From contig NZ_JAUSCJ010000029.1 in NCBI RefSeq assembly GCF_030651185.1, positions 124,001-188,000 of the forward strand: a stretch of 64,000 bases of DNA, in the 5' to 3' direction. The position numbers and the translations under genes were made by a program. Shown one piece after another: positions 52,273 to 59,819 of the stretch. The stretch comes from Phenylobacterium sp. (GTDB lineage Bacteria; Pseudomonadota; Alphaproteobacteria; Caulobacterales; Caulobacteraceae). Below the pieces are notes generated by a model, which saw nothing but the letters and a program-made list of their open reading frames with translations, made no database searches and was not told the origin of the DNA. How positions within the stretch are numbered: the first letter of the stretch is position 1; each line of letters begins with the position of its first letter.

Positions 52273-52413
52273 AATTCAGCTCCGCAGTCCGGCGTTCTCG
52301 CCGTGCAGGGAGAATGCGGTCAGTCGCCGTTGGTTGCGCCCAAAGTGTCAGATACCCGACTTTTGGTTCCATGTGGATTTCGCGGCACAGTAAGGGTTTG
52401 GCGGGAGGCCGGG

Positions 52414-53034
52414 ATGCCTGACGAGAGCAAGCCCCACTGGGATGGGCCGCCCCTGGAGGCGTGGGATGCGTGGACGCCGGAGCAGGTCAGCGCGCGGTTG
52501 GCCGGCGTCGATGCGCCCTGGTGCGTGGTGGGGGGATGGGCGCTGGATGTGTGGCTGGGCCGTGAGAGCCGGGTCCACGAGGACCTGGAGATCGCCGTCC
52601 CCAAGCCGTTCCTCCCGCAGATGCGGGCGCAACTGGCGGCGTTCGATCTCTATTCGGTGGGGGACGGCGAGGTTCTCACCCTGATGCGCGGGGCTGACCC
52701 GCCCGAAGACAAACACCAGATCTGGGTGGCGGAGGGTGGCGCCTGGCGTCTGGACGTCATGGCCGAGCCGGGTGACGCCGCGACCTGGGTTTTCCGGAGC
52801 GACGAGAGCGTGACAGCCCCAAGGGCGCAGATGATGGGGCTGTCGCCGACAGGCGTGCCCTATCTGAAGCCGCAGGGCGCACTGCTGTACAAGGCCGCCA
52901 AGCGCCGGCCGAAGGACGAGGCGGACTTCACGCTGTTCGCGCCGTTGCTGGACCCGGCCGCCAAGGTCTGGCTGCGGGGCGTCATGTCCCGACTGTATCC
53001 GGGCCACCCCTGGCTGGGGCGGCTGGCGGCATAG
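52414..53034 (+). CDS. Nucleotidyltransferase-fold protein (aminoglycoside adenylyltransferase-like)
   Basis: A 206-residue protein starting MPDESKPHWDGPPLEAWDAW with GGGAGG upstream. The core VDAPWCVVGGWALDVWLGRE then SRVHEDLEIAV is the Gly-Gly-W...hxDxE pattern of nucleotidyltransferase-superfamily proteins of the AadB/LinB-like type, where the acidic residues bind metal and ATP. HQIWVAEGGAWRLDVMAEPG gives the third acid region. It may modify a small molecule such as an antibiotic, or it may be a housekeeping protein of the same fold. Activity cannot be told from sequence alone. Confidence 0.82.
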   Translation: MPDESKPHWDGPPLEAWDAWTPEQVSARLAGVDAPWCVVGGWALDVWLGRESRVHEDLEIAVPKPFLPQMRAQLAAFDLYSVGDGEVLTLMRGADPPEDKHQIWVAEGGAWRLDVMAEPGDAATWVFRSDESVTAPRAQMMGLSPTGVPYLKPQGALLYKAAKRRPKDEADFTLFAPLLDPAAKVWLRGVMSRLYPGHPWLGRLAA

Positions 53035-53038
53035 AAAA

Positions 53039-53072
53039 GGGCTCCGGTCGGCTGGAGAGACAACCGGAGCCC
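53039..53072 (-). terminator. Intrinsic terminator between convergent genes
   Basis: GGGCTCCGGT (53039-53048) pairs with ACCGGAGCCC (53063-53072). On the minus strand the stem is followed by TTTTC, so it ends the Ala-rich lipoprotein gene that stops at 53120. Confidence 0.72.
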
Positions 53073-53119
53073 GATCTGGAAACCCTCGTCGGTCGCCGTG
53101 AGGCGTCCGCCGTCAGGTC

Positions 53120-53407
53120 TTACTTCTTGGTCGGCTCAGCGGCGGCGTCGACCTTGGCTTCGGTCGAGGCGGCGGCGGCGTCGCCGGCGGCCTGCATGGC
53201 GTCGCCGGCCTTGTCGCCGGCTTCCTTGGCGGCGTCGGTGGCGGTGTCGGCGGCGTCAATCGCGACGTCGGCGGCCTGGTCGGCGGCGGCGGCGGCCTGG
53301 TCGGCGGTGGCGTCAGCGGCGACCGGGGCCGGAACTTCTTCCTTCTTGGTGCAGGCGGCGGCGGCGAGGCCCAGGGCGGCAACGGTCATCAGGGTGGCAA
53401 AACGCAT
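53120..53407 (-). CDS. Alanine-rich small lipoprotein
   Basis: A 95-residue protein: signal MRFATLMTVAALGLAAAACT with a lipobox Cys at residue 19. It then has KKEEVPAPVAADATADQAAA and a long Ala/Asp/Lys helix (DTATDAAKEAGDKAGDAMQA, then STEAKVDAAAEPTKK). The heptad-like repeated A-A-D pattern suggests one long amphipathic helix lying along the periplasm, like small Lpp-type or stress lipoproteins. Function is unknown. The longer ORF that reaches 54082 in the same frame includes unrelated upstream sequence and is not used. Confidence 0.8.
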   Translation of the reverse strand: MRFATLMTVAALGLAAAACTKKEEVPAPVAADATADQAAAAADQAADVAIDAADTATDAAKEAGDKAGDAMQAAGDAAAASTEAKVDAAAEPTKK

Positions 53408-53574
53408 GGTGGTCTCCGAATTTGGGGGGATATGGCTTGGGCTGCACACCACCCCCGCGTGGCGTTCAGCGCTCCCGCCAAGGCCGGAGCAACACCAAAA
53501 CGCAGCCATCACGATCGCGTTCCCGGTTCCATCACATATTCGTGCCGAGGCTGTGGATAAGGCACGTCGGACAC

Positions 53575-53763
53575 TCAGGGTCTGAAGGCGAGCCCCGCGT
53601 CCTCCAGCCGCGCCCGCAAGACCTGCAAGGCCTTGGGACCCATGCCATGCAGGCTGGCGACCTCGGACTCGGCGACCTTGGCGAGGTCGGCGAGGGACAT
53701 GTAACCGGCGGCGGCCAGGGCGCGGCGGGCCGGGGCGGAGAGGCTGTCGAAGTCGTTGCTCAT
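53575..53763 (-). CDS. Helix-hairpin-helix domain protein, 62 aa
   Basis: The whole protein is one small domain: MSNDFDSLSAPARRALAAAG, then YMSLADLAKVAESEVASLHG and MGPKALQVLRARLEDAGLAF. The LHGMGPKALQVLRARL segment is a helix-hairpin-helix of the RNA-polymerase alpha C-terminal or DNA-ligase kind that contacts DNA backbone non-specifically. GGAGG precedes the ATG. Proteins of this sort are often annotated as DNA-binding; the role is unknown. It is divergent from the nucleosidase-like gene. Confidence 0.85.
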   Translation of the reverse strand: MSNDFDSLSAPARRALAAAGYMSLADLAKVAESEVASLHGMGPKALQVLRARLEDAGLAFRP

Positions 53764-53854
53764 GAGTTCCTCCAGGATGCGGTCCTAGGACGAAGAGGGC
53801 CGCCGCCTTCCGACAGGCGTGGTAGGCATGGCGTTTACAGCGCCGGGAACAGCC

Positions 53855-54688
53855 ATGCATATCGACGACACCCCCCGGATCGCGGTGCTGGCCGCCATGG
53901 CGAGCGAGCTGACGGCCCTGCGCAAGGCGCTCACCGAGCCCGCCGAGCATGGGGTGGCCGGCGCGGCCTTCACCACCGGCATGCTGGCCGGCAAGGCGGT
54001 GGTGCTGGCGGGCTGCGGAGTGTCGATGGTCAATGCGGCCATGACGGCCCAGCGCACCCTGGACCTGTTTAACGTGACCCATCTGGTGGTGAGCGGCTGC
54101 GCGGGCGGGGTCGATCCGGACCTGAAGGTGGGCGACGTCTTCGTGGCCAGCCAGTGGGGCCAGTACCTGGAGGTGGTGATGGGCCGCGAAGGCCCCTCAG
54201 GCTACGAGCCGGCCTCGGGCATCCCCAGCGGCTACGGCAATTTTGGCATGATGTTCCCCAAGCCGGTGACGGTGACGGGGCCGGACGGCGAGACCGAGCG
54301 GCGGTTCTGGTTCCCCGCGGCGCCGGCCATGCTGGCGGCGGCGCGCAAGCTTTCGGCGGCGGTGGTGCTGTCAAAGGGCGCTGGCGCGGCGCAGTTGGAC
54401 AAGGCGCCCAAGGTGGTGGTGGGCGGCAATGGCGTGTCCGGCGCGGCCTTCGTCAACAACACCGAGCTGCGGGACTACGTCTTCGCCACCTTCGAGGCGG
54501 GCGTGCTGGACTGCGAGAGCGCGGCGGTGGCCCATGTCGCGTGGTGCAACGCCAAGCCGTTCGTGGCGGTCCGTGGGTTGTCGAGCCTGGCCGGCGCGGG
54601 GGACGGAGACAAGCTCTATACCGCCTTCAACCAGCTGGCCTCAGACAACGCGGCCCTGGTGACGATGGGGATCCTGCGGGCGCTATAG
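53855..54688 (+). CDS. Purine-nucleoside phosphorylase superfamily protein (MTA/SAH nucleosidase-like)
   Basis: A 277-residue protein of the PNP/UDP phosphorylase fold: IAVLAAMASELTALRKALTE, GKAVVLAGCGVSMVNAAMTA, HLVVSGCAGGVDPDLKVGDV, and the C-terminal VLDCESAAVAHVAWCNAKPFV with the catalytic-type DxExxAVAHVA block. It ends PFVAVRGLSSLAGAGD. It is longer than standard MTA/SAH nucleosidase (Pfs), with an inserted region (about 110-190), so cleavage of nucleosides is likely but the exact base is open. The start at 53855 (MHIDDTPRIAVLAAM) fits the first strand; an upstream GTG at 53819 is possible. An EthD-type gene follows after 22 bases. Confidence 0.85.
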   Translation: MHIDDTPRIAVLAAMASELTALRKALTEPAEHGVAGAAFTTGMLAGKAVVLAGCGVSMVNAAMTAQRTLDLFNVTHLVVSGCAGGVDPDLKVGDVFVASQWGQYLEVVMGREGPSGYEPASGIPSGYGNFGMMFPKPVTVTGPDGETERRFWFPAAPAMLAAARKLSAAVVLSKGAGAAQLDKAPKVVVGGNGVSGAAFVNNTELRDYVFATFEAGVLDCESAAVAHVAWCNAKPFVAVRGLSSLAGAGDGDKLYTAFNQLASDNAALVTMGILRAL

Positions 54689-54710
54689 TCGCGCTAAAGA
54701 GGAGACGCCG

Positions 54711-55076
54711 ATGATCAAGCTGACCTTCGCCCTGGTGCGCCTGCCGAGCCTGAGCCGGGAGGACTTCCAGGACTATTGGCTTAGGACCCACGCGCCTCTG
54801 GTGGCCAGCGTGCGCGAGGTGCTGGGCATCCAGCGCTATGTGCAGATGCACAGCCTGCCCGACGAGATGTCCGAGCCCTTGAGGACCAGCCGCGACGCGC
54901 CGGCTCCTTATGATGGGGTGGCGCAGCTCTGGTACGAGAGCCTGGAGGCCCTGGGCGAGTTGATGGTGACGCCCGAGGCGCAGGCGGCGGGCAAGCTGCT
55001 GTTGGAGGACGAGCGGAAATTCATCGACCACGCCCGCTCGCCGCTCTGGTGGGGCCAGGAGCGGGTGATCTTCTAG
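54711..55076 (+). CDS. EthD domain-containing protein
   Basis: A 121-residue dimeric alpha-beta-barrel protein. The start MIKLTFALVRLPSLSREDFQDYWLRTHAPL is characteristic of EthD-family proteins, with the His of THAPLV in the usual place, followed by RYVQMHSLPDE and a GVAQLWYESLEALGELM strand-helix. EthD-like proteins are linked to ether and polyketide degradation but also serve unknown roles. GAGGAGA precedes the ATG. It lies 22 bases after the nucleosidase-like gene, and its stop overlaps the convergent pentapeptide gene's stop by 4 bases. Confidence 0.88.
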   Translation: MIKLTFALVRLPSLSREDFQDYWLRTHAPLVASVREVLGIQRYVQMHSLPDEMSEPLRTSRDAPAPYDGVAQLWYESLEALGELMVTPEAQAAGKLLLEDERKFIDHARSPLWWGQERVIF

Positions 55077-56254
55077 GCGGCGACGTCGAACCGCGCGTTG
55101 GTGGCGTCGGCGTCGGCGAGTCGATCCTGCGAAAGGTGAGCTCCCCGGCAATCGGCGAAGCGCAGCTGCGCGCCGGACAGGTCGGTGGGGGTGCTGCGGG
55201 GCCCGATCACCAGGTCCTGCAGGAGAGCGCCGCGCAGGTCGGCCCGGACGAGATTCGCGCCGCCGAGCCGCGCGCCGCGAAGGTCGGCGCCGCGCAGGTC
55301 GGCCGATCTAAGGTCCGCCCCTTCGAGATTGGCCGCCTGCAGGTCGGCGCCCTGGAGGTTGAGCCGGATGAGGATCGCGCCGGGCGCCTGCAGGCCGGTT
55401 AGCTGGGCCTTCAGCAGGGCGTCGCCCACCACCCGCAGGTCCGCGCCGGCCAACTGGGCGGCGTCGCCCTGCTTGCCCGCGGTGAGGCACCAGACCTGGT
55501 GGCCGGCCAGGGCCTCCATCAGGGCCGGGCGACGGGCCATGGCCTCGGCGTCCGGCGCCTTGAGAGCCCCGGTCAGGCAGGCGTCGGTGAGGATCGAGCC
55601 CGTCAGCTGCGCGCCCTCCATCACGGCGCCGCTGAGGTCGGCGCCCTCCAGATTGACGTCGCGAAAATCGGCGTCCTCCAGAAGGGCGCCGCGCAGTATG
55701 GCGGACTTGAGCTTCGCGCCCCGCAGATTGGCGCCGCGCATGGAGCAGTCGGAGAAGTCGGCGGCGAAGGCCGAGGCCTCCTCGAACCGGGCCCGGTTGA
55801 GATTGGCGCCGGCCAGGTTGGCGCCGTCGGCCACGGTCGCCCGCTTCTGGCGGCGGGTGGAGGAGGAGGCGAAGCCGTCGACGGTATGGACGGCCAGCTG
55901 GCCCGGACGCAGGTCGGCGTCCTGTAGATCGGCGCCCGAGAGGTCGGCGCCGCTGAGCACCACGCCGCGCAGGTCGGCCCGCCTCAGTACGGCCTTGGTG
56001 AGGATCGCCCCGGTGAGGTCGCAGCCGAACAGAATCGCCCGGTCCAACCGCGCACCGGCGAGATTGCAGTTGGTGAGGTTGGAGCCGCTAAGGTCGGCGT
56101 CGGCGAGATCGCGCTCGGGGGCGGCAAGGCCCGACAGGTCGGCGAAGCGCAGGATCAGCCGGACCCCGCCGGCCTTCCGGGCGATGAACATCTCGTGGGC
56201 GACGATCCGCTTGGCGAACTCGGCCTGGGTCAGGGACTGGGAATTGACGGCCAT
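55073..56254 (-). CDS. Pentapeptide repeat protein A (first of two paralogs)
   Basis: A 393-residue protein with no signal peptide. An N-terminal lead (MAVNSQSLTQAEFAKRIVAH, then EMFIARKAGGVRLILRFADL) is followed by long runs of A(D/N)Lxx repeats, such as LSGADLSGADLQDADL, GANLRGAKLKSAILRGALL and GADLQAANLEGADLRSADLRG. They form a right-handed quadrilateral beta-helix. A non-repeat block interrupts the helix at about residues 225-265: ARRPALMEALAGHQVWCLTAGKQGDAAQLAGADLR. The C-terminus has LSGAQLRFADCRGAHLSQ. It is highly similar throughout to the next gene. Such folds can mimic DNA, for example gyrase-protecting proteins, or act as scaffolds; neither can be chosen here. Confidence 0.9.
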   Translation of the reverse strand: MAVNSQSLTQAEFAKRIVAHEMFIARKAGGVRLILRFADLSGLAAPERDLADADLSGSNLTNCNLAGARLDRAILFGCDLTGAILTKAVLRRADLRGVVLSGADLSGADLQDADLRPGQLAVHTVDGFASSSTRRQKRATVADGANLAGANLNRARFEEASAFAADFSDCSMRGANLRGAKLKSAILRGALLEDADFRDVNLEGADLSGAVMEGAQLTGSILTDACLTGALKAPDAEAMARRPALMEALAGHQVWCLTAGKQGDAAQLAGADLRVVGDALLKAQLTGLQAPGAILIRLNLQGADLQAANLEGADLRSADLRGADLRGARLGGANLVRADLRGALLQDLVIGPRSTPTDLSGAQLRFADCRGAHLSQDRLADADATNARFDVAA

Positions 56255-56483
56255 CTTGCTCACCGTCCGAGCCGCGCGCTCAGGAATGCTGAAGCATGTC
56301 GACGGTCGATCAATCAAAGATGAATTCAATGGCAGTATAGATGGGGCGTATTGTCGCAGAGCAGGTGTCGGTGTCAGGATCCCAGAGTCGAGTACAATGA
56401 AGAGTTGTGTAGCGTAGCCTCTATTATTTGGCTTCGTCTTGCCGAGTCCCGTCGCCGTATTGGCGACTCGCTGAAGTCTGGCC

Positions 56484-57641
56484 TCAGGCGGCCCGGTCGA
56501 AGCGGGCTTCGGCGGCGTCGGCGAGGTCGAGCTGGCCGGGGGAGAGTTGGGCGCCGCGGCAGTCGGCGTAGCTGAAGCGGGCGCCGGTGAGGTCGGTGGC
56601 GGTGGTGCGGCCGCCGATCTCCATGTTCGTCAGGATCGCGCCGCGCAGGTCGGCCCGGGCGAGGTTGGCCCCGGCCAGGCGGGCGCCGCGCAGGTCCGCG
56701 CCACGCAGATTGGCCCCGCGCAGGTCGGCGCCCTCGAGATTGGCGGCCTGCAGGAAGGCGCCCTCCAGATTGAGCCGCACGAAGCAGGCGCCGGTGGCCT
56801 GCAGGCCGGTGAGCTGGCCGGCGGCCAGCGCGTCGCCGACCACGCGGAGGTCCGCGCCCTCGACCTGGGCCGCGCCGCCCTGTTTGCCGTTGGTGAGGCA
56901 CCAGACCTGGTGGCCGGCGAGCGCCTCCAGCAGGGCCGGGCGCCGCGCGAGCGCCTCGGCCGAGGGGGCGTGGACCACGCGGTCCATGATGGCGTCGTGG
57001 GTGGTGGAGCCCATCAGCTGGACGCCGGACATCACCGTATTGGTGAAGTCGGCGTTCTCCAGGTTGGCGCTGGTGAAGTCGGCCTCCTCCAGCAGGGCGT
57101 TGGTGAAGTTTGCGGACTTCATCTTGGCGCCGTTCATCCGGGCGCCGCGCAGGGTGGCGTCGGAAAAGTCCGTCGCGTAGGCGGTGTTCACGTCGGCGCG
57201 GATGCGGCTGGAGATGCCGTCTGCCATGCCGGCCCGCTGGCGCTGGGAGACCGAGATGAAGCCCTGGGCCGAGTGGGCGGCGATCTGGCCGGGGCGGAAG
57301 TCGGCGTCCTGCAGGTCGGCGTCGGAGAGGTCCGCGCCGCAGAGCACCGCGCCGCGCAGGTCGGCGCGGCTGAGGCTGGCGCCGACCAGGTTGGAGCCGC
57401 GCAGGTCGCTGCCGAACAGCATGGCGCGGTCGAGGATGGTCCCGGACAGGTCGCAGCCGCGCATGCTGGCGCCGCTGAGGTCGGCGTCGGCGAGGTTACG
57501 GCGCGGCATGGCCAGGCCGGTGAGATCGGCCATGGGCAGGATCATCCGGCGCCCGCCCAGACTGCCGGCCAGGAACTTCTCATGGCTGAGCACGTGGCCC
57601 ACCAGCTCGGCCTGGGTGAATCGTTCTACGGCTTTCTGCAC
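56484..57641 (-). CDS. Pentapeptide repeat protein B (second paralog)
   Basis: A 385-residue paralog of the neighbouring protein, with the same plan: N-terminal lead (VQKAVERFTQAELVGHVLSH, then EKFLAGSLGGRRMILPMADL), pentapeptide coils (ASMRGCDLSGTILDRAMLFGSDL, GADLRGANLRGADLRGARLAG), and the same central insert ARRPALLEALAGHQVWCLTNGKQGGAAQVEGADLR. There is no ATG in frame near the start. The GTG at 57641 follows GGGG at 6 bases and gives exactly the same N-terminal length as the paralog, so I use it. A gap of 229 bases separates the genes. Tandem duplication is the likely origin. Function unknown. Confidence 0.9.
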   Translation of the reverse strand: MQKAVERFTQAELVGHVLSHEKFLAGSLGGRRMILPMADLTGLAMPRRNLADADLSGASMRGCDLSGTILDRAMLFGSDLRGSNLVGASLSRADLRGAVLCGADLSDADLQDADFRPGQIAAHSAQGFISVSQRQRAGMADGISSRIRADVNTAYATDFSDATLRGARMNGAKMKSANFTNALLEEADFTSANLENADFTNTVMSGVQLMGSTTHDAIMDRVVHAPSAEALARRPALLEALAGHQVWCLTNGKQGGAAQVEGADLRVVGDALAAGQLTGLQATGACFVRLNLEGAFLQAANLEGADLRGANLRGADLRGARLAGANLARADLRGAILTNMEIGGRTTATDLTGARFSYADCRGAQLSPGQLDLADAAEARFDRAA

Positions 57642-57777
57642 CAAGACCCCACGCGCGTTCGGCCATTCGGGCCGTTCGTGATGAAACCTCACGTTGCGGG
57701 CAGAAGATGAAAAAAACTGAACGGGACTTGGTGAAGAACCTGGGACGGATTGACGCACCAAGGCCGGGCTTTGAGGC

Positions 57778-58956
57778 TCAGGCGGCCTGGCCGGCGCACC
57801 AGCCCGACGACCAGGCCCATTGGAAGTTGTATCCGCCGAGCCATCCGGTGACGTCCACCACCTCGCCGATGAAGTAGAGGCCGGGCACGGCGTTCGCCTC
57901 CATGGTGCCGGGGTTCAGGGCCTGGGTGTCCACGCCGCCAAGCGTAACCTCGGCGGTGCGATAGCCCTCCGAGCCCACCGGCTTGACGGTCCAGCGGTTC
58001 ACCGCCGCATCAACGCGGGTCAGCACCTTGTCGGGCAGGTCGGCGATGTTTCCCAGCGCGCCCTCTTCCTCGGCGATCATCTGAGCCAGGCGCTTGGGGA
58101 GGTGGTCGGCGAGCACGGTGGCGGTGGCCTGCCGGCCCCGGGTGGTCTTGGCCAGCTTCATGGCCGCCATCAGGTCGACGCCGGGCGCCATGCTGAGCGT
58201 GATCTCCTGGCCCTCGCGCCAGTAGGAGGAAATCTGCAGGATCGCCGGACCGGAGAGGCCGCGGTGGGTGAAGAGCATGGCCTCGGAGAACTTCGTCTTG
58301 CCGCAGGCCACGACGGCGTCGACCGCCACCCCCGCCAGGGGCTTCAGCCGTTCCAGGGCGCCGATCTCGAAGGTCAGGGGGACGAGGGCGGGGCGGGTTT
58401 CAATGAGGGGCAGGCCGAACTGGGCGGCGATCTCGTAGCCCCAGCCGGTGGCGCCCATCTTCGGGATCGACTTGCCGCCGCTGGCCACCACCAGGGACGA
58501 ACAGGCCACGGTCCCGCCGGGCAGGGCGAGCTCGAAGCCGGTGGCGGTCTTGCTGACCTTGGCGACGGCGGTCCCCAGGCGGAGTTGGACGCCGGCAGCC
58601 TTCATCTCCGCCAGCAGCAGGTTGATGATGTCCTTGGCGCTGTCGTCGCAGAACAGCTGGCCCAGGGTCTTTTCGTGCCAGGCGATCCCGTAGCGGTCCA
58701 CGAGGGCGATGAAGTCTCTGGCCGAATAGCGGCGCAGCGGCCCCTTGGCGAAGCGGGGGTTGGCGGAGATGAAGTTGTTGGGGTTGGCGCCCAGGTTGGT
58801 GAAGTTGCAGCGGCCGCCGCCGGAGATGCGGATCTTCTCGCCGGCCGCCTTGGCGTGATCGATCACCAGGACCGAGCGGCCGCGCTTGCCCGCCTCGATG
58901 GCGCACATCATCCCGGCGGCGCCGGCGCCCACCACCACGACGTCGAAGGTTTCCAT
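57778..58956 (-). CDS. BaiN/HI0933-like FAD-dependent oxidoreductase
   Basis: A 392-residue flavoprotein. The dinucleotide-binding start METFDVVVVGAGAAGMMCAI then EAGKRGRSVLVIDHAKAAGEK is followed by the family tag IRISGGGRCNFTNLGANPNN. FKRYSARDFIALVDRYGIAWHEK-like text and GQLFCDDSAKDIINLLLAEM are typical of the HI0933/BaiN group. The C-terminus has NFQWAWSSGWCAGQAA. These enzymes bind FAD and reduce unknown substrates; some gut members act on bile-acid intermediates. Its stop is 136 bases from the pentapeptide gene start region. A DsbA-like gene on the same strand lies 2 bases upstream, so the two are co-transcribed. Confidence 0.93.
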   Translation of the reverse strand: METFDVVVVGAGAAGMMCAIEAGKRGRSVLVIDHAKAAGEKIRISGGGRCNFTNLGANPNNFISANPRFAKGPLRRYSARDFIALVDRYGIAWHEKTLGQLFCDDSAKDIINLLLAEMKAAGVQLRLGTAVAKVSKTATGFELALPGGTVACSSLVVASGGKSIPKMGATGWGYEIAAQFGLPLIETRPALVPLTFEIGALERLKPLAGVAVDAVVACGKTKFSEAMLFTHRGLSGPAILQISSYWREGQEITLSMAPGVDLMAAMKLAKTTRGRQATATVLADHLPKRLAQMIAEEEGALGNIADLPDKVLTRVDAAVNRWTVKPVGSEGYRTAEVTLGGVDTQALNPGTMEANAVPGLYFIGEVVDVTGWLGGYNFQWAWSSGWCAGQAA

Positions 58957-58958
58957 GG

Positions 58959-59597
58959 CTAGTTGAGCGGTCCGGAGAGCCAGGCTTCCAGCATCGGCAC
59001 CACGGCGCTTCCCGGCTGGTAGCCGCGGGTGACGACGCCATAGGCGCCGGCCTCGGTGGGGCCGGCGATCAGGGTCGGGAAGCCGGTGACCCCGGCCTGC
59101 TGCGAGGTCCCGTAGTCGCGCCAGGTCTCGTGCTTGAGGTCGTCGGTGTCGAAGATGTCGAGGAACCGCTGGCCGTCCATGTCGCGCTCGGTGATCAGGG
59201 CGGCCAGGACCTCGGGGTCGGTGATGTTGCGGTTCTGCGCATAGAAGGCCGCCTGCAGGTCGGCGAGGAAGGTCAGGGCCAGCTCGGTGTCGTGGCGGCG
59301 GACGAAGACCACGGCGCGGGCCGCCGGGTCGCTGTCGTAGAGGAAGCCTGGGGTGTCGAGGACGGCGGGATCGAAGGGCAGGCCGGACGCCTCCGTCACA
59401 TGATGCCAGTGGCCGGCCAGTTCAGTCTTGGCCTTGTCGGTCATGGGCGTGTCGGTCCCCGGACGCAGGCCGCCCATGATCAGCTGGATCGGCAGGGCGC
59501 GGCCGAAGGTCCTGCGGATGTCGGCGATCACCGGTGAGAAGCCGTAGCACCATGAGCACATGGCGTCGGCGAAGTAGATCAGGTGCGGCGTTTCCAT
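58959..59597 (-). CDS. DsbA-family (FrnE-like) thioredoxin-fold protein
   Basis: A 212-residue protein beginning METPHLIYFADAMCSWCYGF; the active-site pair is C14-S-W-C17. Helical insertion and cis-Pro (VTGFPTLIAG) follow as in DsbA/FrnE-type oxidoreductases. There is no signal peptide, so it is cytosolic, like FrnE or the 2-hydroxychromene-2-carboxylate isomerase relatives. The ATG at 59597 is preferred over an upstream GTG. It lies 2 bases before the BaiN-like flavoprotein gene, which suggests a shared redox task; the substrate is unknown. Confidence 0.9.
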   Translation of the reverse strand: METPHLIYFADAMCSWCYGFSPVIADIRRTFGRALPIQLIMGGLRPGTDTPMTDKAKTELAGHWHHVTEASGLPFDPAVLDTPGFLYDSDPAARAVVFVRRHDTELALTFLADLQAAFYAQNRNITDPEVLAALITERDMDGQRFLDIFDTDDLKHETWRDYGTSQQAGVTGFPTLIAGPTEAGAYGVVTRGYQPGSAVVPMLEAWLSGPLN

Positions 59598-59654
59598 GGT
59601 GGGTGAGTGTAACACCAGGGGCGGGGGCGTCGTGAGGGGGTTTGTGCGGCGCGA

Positions 59655-59816
59655 TCCTTCTCCCCTTGCGGGAGAAGGTGGCCGGTCGGAGACCGGTCGG
59701 ATGAGGGGTCACGCTCCCCTCTCCGCGCGAACTGCAACGCCCTAACCCGAGAGGCCTATCAACCCCTCATCCGACCCTGCTCCGCAGGGCCACCTTCTCC
59801 CGCAAGGGGAGAAGGA
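59655..59816. repeat. Pair of inverted intergenic repeats
   Basis: The element at 59655-59708 (TCCTTCTCCCCTTGCGGGAG then AAGGTGGCCGGTCGG, ending GATGAGGGGT) is repeated in inverted orientation at 59762-59816 (ACCCCTCATCCGACC, ending CCTTCTCCCGCAAGGGGAGA). Each copy itself folds on CCTTCTCCC/GGGAGAAGG. Together the two copies could form one long stem. They belong to the palindromic intergenic family of this genome. Confidence 0.6.
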
Positions 59817-59819
59817 AAC

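Noticed and set aside
52414-53034. Antibiotic-resistance adenylyltransferase
   Set aside because: Only the fold is evident; many members of this fold are not resistance enzymes, so it is labelled as fold only.
56255-56483. A gene in the gap between the two pentapeptide genes
   Set aside because: The 229 bases have lower GC, only a short plus-strand ORF without a ribosome site or plausible product, and are probably promoter DNA of the first paralog.
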